Both the position numbers and the translations under genes were made by a program. DNA of 64,000 bases from Capsicum annuum (lineage: Eukaryota > Streptophyta > Magnoliopsida > Solanales > Solanaceae). Under the pieces are notes generated by a model, which worked only from the letters and a program-made list of their open reading frames with translations, made no database searches and had not been told where the DNA came from. Where the stretch lies: contig NC_061114.1 of NCBI RefSeq assembly GCF_002878395.1, forward strand, positions 144,673,003-144,737,002, in the 5' to 3' direction. The first letter of the stretch is position 1; every line of letters begins with the position of its first letter. This document shows, piece by piece, positions 57,260-64,000 of this stretch.

Positions 57260-59406
57260 TGTCTTGAACTGAAGCAGGGCCTGGCCGTGATGGTATCTCA
57301 AGTCTACCATGGACCGGAGACCACCTACAAAACCTAATCCAAACACCATACACTGCCCAATAATGGATGAATTTTGAATATATAACAAGATAGCATAAGA
57401 TAAGTTCAAAGAATAAAAGATATGTCTATAATCAATAACCAGCAACTAACCCTAAACAACCAACCAATATCATCCAAGTCCATGTAACCTAATAAAGCAT
57501 CTATATAAATAAAACCAAAACCAGTCTTGGTCGGGATATGTCCCCAACTCTGACAATGACAATAATAATATTAATAATAATGTAAACTCACAATCCTAGT
57601 CTATGAAAGGAACTGATGAAATGTCTAAGTCTTCTAGAGAATGGAAGATCACCACTTCAGTGAACCAATGAACTGATCTAATCTACCTAACTCTACAAAA
57701 AAAAAGTAGTAGTACCTCTGGTGCCTACATCGTGTGGGGATGTAGCATTTGGAGATAGTTAGTAGGGTGAACACTAGTATGTAACTTGGGGATAGGGTAC
57801 AAAATAATTTCAAGTCAAACTATTTAAAACACCATATGAACCATATCATAATACTTATATGAATAATATGCCAGGATAGGGAAAAAGGTTTAGCATAAAG
57901 TAAAACATTATCCTGGACTATGTAGCTCAACCGTTATAATAGGCACCCACAGGCTATATGCGTACAGCTCCCCCTGCTGAAAGGGCCCCAGTGCGTGATA
58001 GTTACACCAATTGAAGAAAACCTAAGGGAAAACTAAAGCCACCAAGACAACCAGCCATCCCAAAAAATATATATCAAGTGTGGCATATGCACATAGGTCA
58101 CAGGACCAAACCTCAAGTCGGCAAACACGAGTTTTTAGTATAATTCACCCAAGACCCACACCTTCACGACCTTGCTACATAACCCCCCATTAAGCCTAAT
58201 TTAAAGCAAGTTTCACATGACCCATTTATTAATCAATAAATCAACCATTAAGGCACAACATGGGTATCGTCATACCCAAACACTTGCAAGTTTATCTCTA
58301 TACCATAACAATCATATAAAAACTCAGGAGAATGCCTCGTCCCCTTGTTCATTAATATCAAAATTTTAGGGAAATGTTTTGCCCCTTTTGTTCATTATTA
58401 TAATATCCAACAAGTCCTTTAAAATCTATAATCATTGGTTTATGAATTATGCAATGTAATAACATAGGTGAGCAAGTCAAACTAAGTGACAATCTTACAA
58501 TTCAAAACCATTTACACAAATAAATTATGGGAACAACGTTATTCAAAACCAATTCCAATTTGAGGAAAACCGTGGCCCCTTAGCCTATTCACCATACCCA
58601 TGCACCCCAAAAGTTTAAAACTATTAATAAATCAGGGGAAAACAATTCAAAGAGCAATCATGTCAAAACCCTCAACAAGGATGGAAAACCAAATTCAAAA
58701 CCATTCCATTGAACCATGTAATAATTTCATGTATTTCAAAAAATAATAATTAGGGAAGAGTAACATGCTTGAAATACCATGTTTTAGGGGAAGAATTCAA
58801 TGCGCCCTTGGATGATCAACTTCTTTAAAACCCTAAGTATTTTACCTGAGAGAATTTAAGAGAGTTTTGAGAGTGTTCAATTATGTTATGAATAGAAATA
58901 ACCCCTTTGAGTGTTTTATAAATGTGAGGTTTTAATTGAGAAAGAAGGGAATTGTCCAAAGTTTCCTTAAATTAAAAGTTGAAATTTAGTTGTTAGTGAC
59001 TATGGGTCACTATACGAGTCGTAAGGATTCATTATGACTCATCAGCATAACTCGCAGCTAATATAGTTTCTAGGGTATAAACATATTATTGACCCTTCAA
59101 ATCAACAAATACAACTCATAATGGGACACTACGACTCACAAGGTCTAATCGTAGTCAACACAACATCTATTTAGGTATATACTAGATATCCTACAATTTG
59201 TACATAATGAACCATAAAGATTCATTATGACTCGTAGTGATCCTCTCATACTTAGAGTAGAAGATTTATCCACATGCTCTGGTCAGGCTATAGTTTGGGT
59301 CCAACTAGTCATTAAGACTCCCTACAACTCATAGGGTAAGTCGTAGTCAAGATAGTAATGATAAAAGTTCAAAAATTTCCACGGACCAAAAACTTGAGGT
59401 TATACA
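57260..59406 (-). mobile_element. 5' LTR of the inner C element
   Basis: TGTCTTGAACTG (57260) to GGTTATACA (59406). Partner of 50537-52717. Its U3 (about 58990-59370) has many gactcat / gagtcgt words. Confidence 0.9.
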
Positions 59407-59880
59407 AAAACCTTCTTAGTTTCTACTCCAGTCAGCAGTTCAATCATAGCCAAATGGGTATACAAAAATTGACTCATCACAGCATCCTAGAAAGTCACCT
59501 CAGTCGGCCATGTAGAGCTAGACATGATTGATTCTGATGTTATTCTTAGAATGGATTGGCTCCACTCTTTATATGCCTCAGTTTATTATAAAAACTAAGT
59601 AGTCCATTTTAACTTTCAAAATTAACTAGTCTTAGAGTGGAAAGGTAGTAACTCAGTGCCTATATGTCGATTTATCTCTTTTCTTAAGGTAAGAAACTAA
59701 TTTCCAAAGGGTGCTTCTATTATTTTTTTGAGTCCAGGACTCTAGGTTCAAAACCCCATGCTTTGAGTCAGTTATAGTAGTAAAATAATTTTTAAAAGTG
59801 TTTCCTAAAGGTCTGGTCAGAGTTCCTTCCAAGCGGTAAATTGACTTCGAAATTGATCTCCTTCCAGTTACCAACGTATT
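59407..59880 (+). pseudogene. Family A protease C-terminus and RT lead-in (after the nested element)
   Basis: FLVSTPVSSSIIAKWVYKN, then KVTSVGHVELDMIDSDVILR and MDWLHSLYASVYYKN (59414-59597), the C-terminal part of a gypsy protease; its N-terminal part is at 50459-50536. A spacer and RT lead-in follow, with VRVPSKR-IDFEIDLLP near 59820-59865. Stops present. Confidence 0.8.
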
Positions 59881-61100
59881 TTAATTCCACCTTATAGAAT
59901 AGCTCTAGTTGAGCTCAAGAAATTAAAGAAAAAGTAGAATAATCTCTTGGACAAGGGTTTTACTAGTCCTAGTATCTCTCTTTGGTGTGCTCCAATTCTT
60001 TTCATTGGTAAGAAAAATGGTTCTCCCTGAATATGCATCGACTACCATCAGTTGAACAAGGACATAGTCAAGAATAAGTATCCCATCCCTAGGATTGATT
60101 ACTTATTCGACCATCTTTAGGATACCAATTATTTCTCTAAGTTAGACCTTAGATTCATTATCAACTTAGAACCAGAGAATGTGACATTCTAAAGACAGCC
60201 TTCAGCACCTGATATGGTCACTTTAAATTTGTTGTTATGCCTTTTGGACTAACAAATAATCCTATAACTTTTATGGACTTGATTAACAAGGTGTTAAAGA
60301 ATTACTTGGACATATTTGTTATAGTCTTCATAGATGATATCCTTGTTTATTCTCGTAGTGGGGATAAACATGTAGATAATTTAAGGATTGTTTTGAGGAC
60401 TCTTAAACATCACCATATATTCTCTAAGTTCATCAAGTGTGAATTTTGGTTGAAATTAATAGCGTTCCTAGGTCATATTATTTCCAGTGAAGGCATTCAA
60501 GTTGATCCTCAAAAGATTAATGTAGTGAGGAACTATCCTAGACCTATCTCTCCAATATATATCAGGAGTTTCTTAGGTTTAGCCAGTTACTACCGATGGT
60601 TTGTTAAAGGATTTTCCTCTATTGCTTATCCCATATCCATATTGACTCAGATGTAAGTCAAATTCTAGTGGTCTAATTTATATGAGAAGAGTTTTTAGGA
60701 GTTGAAGACTTGACTCACCACTGCTTCAGTTTTGAATCAACCAGAGGCTTCGTATGGTTTTGTGATTTATTGTGATTCTTCTAGAGTTAGTCTTAGTTGT
60801 GTGTTAAAGTTATGGGGCAAGGTTATGGCATATGTCTCTAGATAACTCAAACCTCATGAGAAGAACTACCTGACTCATGATATTAAGTTGGAAGCAGTCG
60901 TGTTTTCATTAAAGATTTACAGGTATTATCTTTATAGGGTTCATGTTGATGTGTTCACTGATCACAAGATCCTTCTGTATGTGTTCATCCATAAAGATCT
61001 AAATTTTCATCGGAGAAAGTGGCTAGAGCAGTTTAAGGATTATGATATAAGAGTTTTGCACCACCTGATAGGCCATTATTGTAGATGATGATACCCTTAG
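59881..61100 (+). pseudogene. Family A reverse transcriptase and RNase H
   Basis: RIALVELKKLKKK (59898), LLDKGFTSPSISLWCAPILF (59946-60005), [20 protein letters not shown] (60036-60095), then after a frameshift the open stretch 60237-60656: MPFGLTNNPITFMDLINKVL, catalytic [11 protein letters not shown] (60328-60360) intact, FLGHIISSEGIQVDPQKI, LGLASYYRWFVKGFSSIAYP. RNase H: YGFVIYCDSSRVSLSCVLK (about 60752), EAVVFSLKIYRYYLYRVHVD and FTDHKILLYVFIHKDL (60888-61005), FKDYDIRVLHHLIGH. The retroviral-type order is complete, with few but lethal stops. Confidence 0.9.
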
Positions 61101-62058
61101 CAGGTTATTATGGGGAGTGTTTCTCACACTGAGGATGAGAAGAAAGATTTAGTTTGTGAGGTTCACTAGCTTATGAGGTTGGGATTTTGGTTGGTTGATT
61201 CAACCAAAGGTAATGTTTTAGTTCAAAATGGTTCAGAATCTTTATTAGCAGCTAAGGTGAAGGAAAATCAAGATAGTGATCCTATTTTTCTTAGGTTAAA
61301 GGAAGCAGTTCAGAGTCATTAAATTAAGGTTTTCTCCCAAGTGGGAAATAGTGTTCTTCACTATCAGAGCAGACTATATGTTTTAAATATAGATGGCTTG
61401 AGAAAGAAGATACCAATAGAAGATCACGGTTCTTGATATTCTATTCAACTAGGAGACACTAAGGCGTACCGTGATTTATGAGAAGTCTATTTGTGCAATG
61501 GCATAAAATGCAAAATTTATGCCTGAGTGTCCAAATTACCAGAAGGATAAACTTGAGCACTAGAGACATGGTGGTATGCTTCAGAAAATCAGCATTCCTA
61601 CTTGGAATTAGGGAGTAGTGAATATGGACATCATTATAAGGTTTTCTCATACCCATCATCAACATGATTCTGTGTGGGTTACCGTGGAGTGAATACTAAG
61701 TCATCCCACTTCTTGCTAATTAACTTCTCAAACTTAGCAAAAGATTATGCTAAGCTACCTTCTAGAGTTGGTGAAATTTCATGGATTCCCTTTAACCATT
61801 ATTTCAGATAGAGGTACCCAGTTTACTTCTCGATTTTGGAAGATTTCCCAGAAGAATCTTGGTACCCAAGTTCATATTAGTAAAGCTTTTCACCCATATA
61901 TAAATGGTCAGGCCGAGAGGACTATTCAAACTTTAGAGGACATGTTGAGAGTGTATGTGATTGACTCTAAGGGCAGTTGGGATGAACACTTTCCTTTCAT
62001 TGAGTTTGCGTATAGCTACAACTATTAATCCAATATTCAGATGGCACCGTTTGGGGCA
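61101..62058 (+). pseudogene. Family A integrase, truncated
   Basis: Zinc-binding remnant near 61440-61560 (YQKDKLEH), core with NMDIIIRFSHTHHQHDSVWV (61621-61680), ISDRGTQFTSRFWKISQKNL (61801-61860, catalytic Asp present) and AFHPYINGQAERTIQTLEDM (61885-61944, catalytic Glu present), then SWDEHFPFIEFAYSYNY and IQMAPFGA (to 62058). The reading ends there at the TG of a new LTR. The C-terminal part and A 3' LTR presumably lie past the window end. Confidence 0.85.
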
Positions 62059-62740
62059 TGAGACATCTTGAATTTTTTTAACTTAAAAATTCTTAAGCTT
62101 TGTACTCACTGGTTTGGTCATGACTCATAGTGATGAGTCATGAGGTATGGTTACGGGTCATAGAATCCTGGTAGTGACCAAATTAGAAACTTAGTGGAAA
62201 GATTCTGCTCTAAGTACAAATTTCTTACTATGAGCCATGAAGATATGTTATAAGTCATATATTTAAATCGAATGATATCCAGATATTATTTTGGGTTTAT
62301 GTTGCTCACAAGTAGGACCCTACGATTTGTAGGGTCATGTTATGAGCTGGTGAGTAGAGTCATAAGGTGGACAGTGTATGGGGATCCTAGTCACTATCTT
62401 GGTTACGACTCGTGATCATGAGCTGTAAGTTATGGGTATGAGTCAAGGGGTGACTCATAACAAAAGTCGATGTTTTTCCAATATTTAAGTTGGGGGCACT
62501 TTAGACATTTTCCACTTAAAACCTTTAGACCCTACATCCATAAAACAATTTTGGGGTATTCATTTAACACTTTAACAAATTAAACACTCCTAAGATTCTC
62601 TCTCAATCTCTTTGTTCAAGAAAAGGCTAGAGTTTTAAAAGGTTAATCAATTACGGCTCTCAAGGGTAGTTTCTCTCCATACATCTTACTATATCTGGCA
62701 TGTTAGTCATCCCTCATTGTTATTTTTGCAGAGGGATTAT
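62059..62740 (+). mobile_element. Family C LTR, 5' part only, inserted in the A integrase
   Basis: Starts TGAGACATCTTGAATTTTT exactly where the integrase frame is lost; this is C-LTR-like. U3 has TGACTCA/TGAGTCA at about 62124-62140 and 62440-62452. 'cactcctaagattctctctcaatctc' (62585) parallels the reverse complement of 52160-52190. At about 680 bp it is one third of a normal C LTR and has no 3' end or primer site. Confidence 0.65.
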
Positions 62741-64000
62741 CTTTTCAAGGTTGCTTCGGGGGCAAATACTATTCTTGTTACCACTTTATTAGCTCCTACA
62801 CCAAAGGGTGTTGCCTTTGTTTCTAGTATCAAAACTGGTTAAATTGCTTATATGTTCTTGCTACTCGCTAGGACTCTGAGGCATCTCTCGATATTGTCAT
62901 TGGTATGTTATGACTATTTTCTCGTGATGTGTATTTCTTGCTTGATCTGGGTCTACTCTTTCCTTTGTGACCCCATTTATGGCTGTGCATTTTGATTTTG
63001 ATCCTGAGTATATCCTTGATACCTTTTCTATTTCTACCCTAATGGGTGACTCAGTGGTTGCTAGAATAGTCTATAGGGTTTGTGTGGTGTCTGTTAGTGA
63101 TAAAGAAACTCTAGTAGATCTGATAGAGTTAGACATAGTTGATTTTGATGTCATATTTGGGACGAATTAGTTGCATTCATGCTATGCCTCCTTAGATTGT
63201 CAAACTCGTAGGGTCATATTTAAATTCCCTAATAACATGGTCATTAAGTCGGAAGGGGGTTCTCTAGGGACGAAAGAAAGATTCATATCTTAGATCTCGA
63301 AAGATGATTTCTAAGAAATGTCTCTATCATTTAGTCCTAGTTAAGGATTTTAACTTGGAGGGTCGTTTATTGACGTCTTTCCCATGGTTAGTGAATTTCC
63401 CAGGGTTTTCCTTGATGATCTTCCTGGCGTTCCTCTAGATACGGAGATTGATTTTAGGATTAACCTTTCTTCAGATACTTGTCCTATCTCTATTCCTACA
63501 TATAGAACGGCTCCGACTAAGTTAAAGAAGCTTAAGGAATAGTTGAAAGACCTCCTTAACAAAGGTTTCATCTATCCTAGTGTATCCCCGTGGGGTACAC
63601 CAGTTTTGTTCGTGTGTAAGAAGGATGGTTTCATTTGAATGTGCATCTATTACCATTAGTTGAATAAAGTTATGGTGAAGAATAAGTATCCTCTTCCTCG
63701 AATTGATGATTTGTTCTACAAGCTTTAGGGTGCTAAGTTTTTCTCTAAGATTGATCTTAGGTATGGTTATTATCAACAAAAGATTATGGAAGTGGATATC
63801 ACTAAGACTACCTTCCATAATCGATATGGGTATTTTGAGTTCTTAGTTATGTCTTTTTGGTTAACTAATGCCCCAACGGTATTCATGGATTTGATGAATT
63901 TTGTCTTCCATTAGTTTTTAGATTTGTTCATCAACATATTTATAGATGATATTCTGGTGTATTCCAAGAGTGATGTGGATCATTCCAATCACCTCCTTAT
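62741..64000 (+). pseudogene. Family C gag end, protease and RT (runs off the window)
   Basis: Linker ANTILVTTLLAPTPKGVAFV (62764 on) matches the end of gag at 29050-29110, so most of gag is missing. Protease: TLSFVTPFMAVHFDFDPEYI (about 62950-63012), STLMGDSVVARIVYRVCVVS, KETLVDLIELDIVDFDVIFG (63104-63163). RT: DDLPGVPLDTEIDFRINLSS (about 63413-63475), ELKEELK-like and [17 protein letters not shown] (about 63680-63715), [18 protein letters not shown] (about 63747-63800), and the catalytic [16 protein letters not shown] (63940-63985). Stops at several positions. The left portion is fused directly to a truncated LTR. Confidence 0.85.

Larger units (their letters stand above)
50537..59406 (-). 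mobile_element. Complete family C chromovirus (inner), both LTRs, nested in the A element
   Basis: 8.87 kb with LTRs of 2181 and 2147 bp, primer site and purine tract all in place on the minus strand. The flanks are TGAAC (50532-50536) and AAAAC (59407-59411), a decayed 5-bp duplication. The host A protease frame runs up to the left flank and resumes at the right flank, which independently fixes the borders. All gag-pol domains are traceable, with an internal deletion between RNase H and integrase and a mutated RT catalytic site. Confidence 0.85.
47047..62058 (+). mobile_element. Family A gypsy element, split by a nested C element
   Basis: 5' LTR 47047-49061, primer site, gag, start of protease, an inserted minus-strand C element (50537-59406), then the rest of protease, RT, RNase H and integrase up to 62058, where another C element begins. 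The 3' LTR is not in the window. It interrupts family B at the start of its RT. The left flank is ATGGA (47042-47046); the partner duplication would lie beyond the window. Confidence 0.8.

Noticed and set aside
1..64000. tRNA, rRNA, snoRNA or intact host genes
   Set aside because: None recognised by eye on either strand; the TGGTATCAGAGC matches are primer sites next to LTRs, not tRNA genes.

Overview
The window looks like repeat-dense plant nuclear heterochromatin, most likely from a large-genome Solanaceae such as pepper (Capsicum). That is inferred from the retroelement types and was not checked by search. I see no intact host gene, rRNA, tRNA or organellar segment. Almost every recognisable coding stretch is a decayed transposable element full of stop codons and frameshifts. 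I use working names: family A (Ty3/gypsy, LTRs about 2.0-3.1 kb, ends like TGTAATACCCC...GGTGTTACA), family B (gypsy, LTR about 2.6 kb with a clear TATA box) and family C (gypsy chromovirus with an integrase C-terminal chromodomain, LTRs about 2.2 kb, ends like TGTAACACCC...GTCATGACA).

Left block (1-37119). Two C-type LTR pieces (1-2338) abut a minus-strand, Ulp1-protease-like transposon gene (about 3010-4627) with palindromic AT-rich arrays. A family B LTR begins at 4628. It is split by a solo A LTR (4894-7409, perfect 5-bp target duplication GTGGA) and, at 9006/9007, by a composite minus-strand C element ending at 36350; the B LTR resumes after it and ends at 37119. The C element carries a solo A LTR in its own LTR (9075-12136), an integrase/chromodomain remnant (14407-15199), a pol-less Ty1/copia element on the minus strand (15201-26204), a piece with a tRNA-Asp primer site joined to a plus-strand chromovirus (26205-35128), and a LINE scrap (35129-35616). 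The copia gag gene is itself split by a deleted family A element (20034-24703, perfect duplication GCAGG). This gives up to five nested layers.

Middle (37120-42650). Low-complexity and tandem-duplicated DNA (a diverged ~300-bp tandem pair, then an exact 266-bp period repeat), followed by a plus-strand DUF1985-type transposon gene whose intron carries the same palindromic CATCTGTTG/CAACAGATG repeats.

Right block (42652-64000). A 5'-truncated B LTR, primer site and gag-protease (to 47046) is cut by a plus-strand A element (5' LTR 47047-49061). That A element is split in its protease by a complete minus-strand C element (50537-59406, both LTRs, primer site and purine tract visible), resumes with RT, RNase H and integrase, and is cut again at 62059 by another plus-strand C element that runs off the window.

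The genes do not work together as a system: they are layered parasites. The notable material is the nesting order, chimeric and internally deleted elements, the palindromic repeat arrays inside Ulp1/DUF1985 transposon genes, a micro-inversion between two B LTRs, and a consistent C-to-T decay signature expected of long-methylated DNA.
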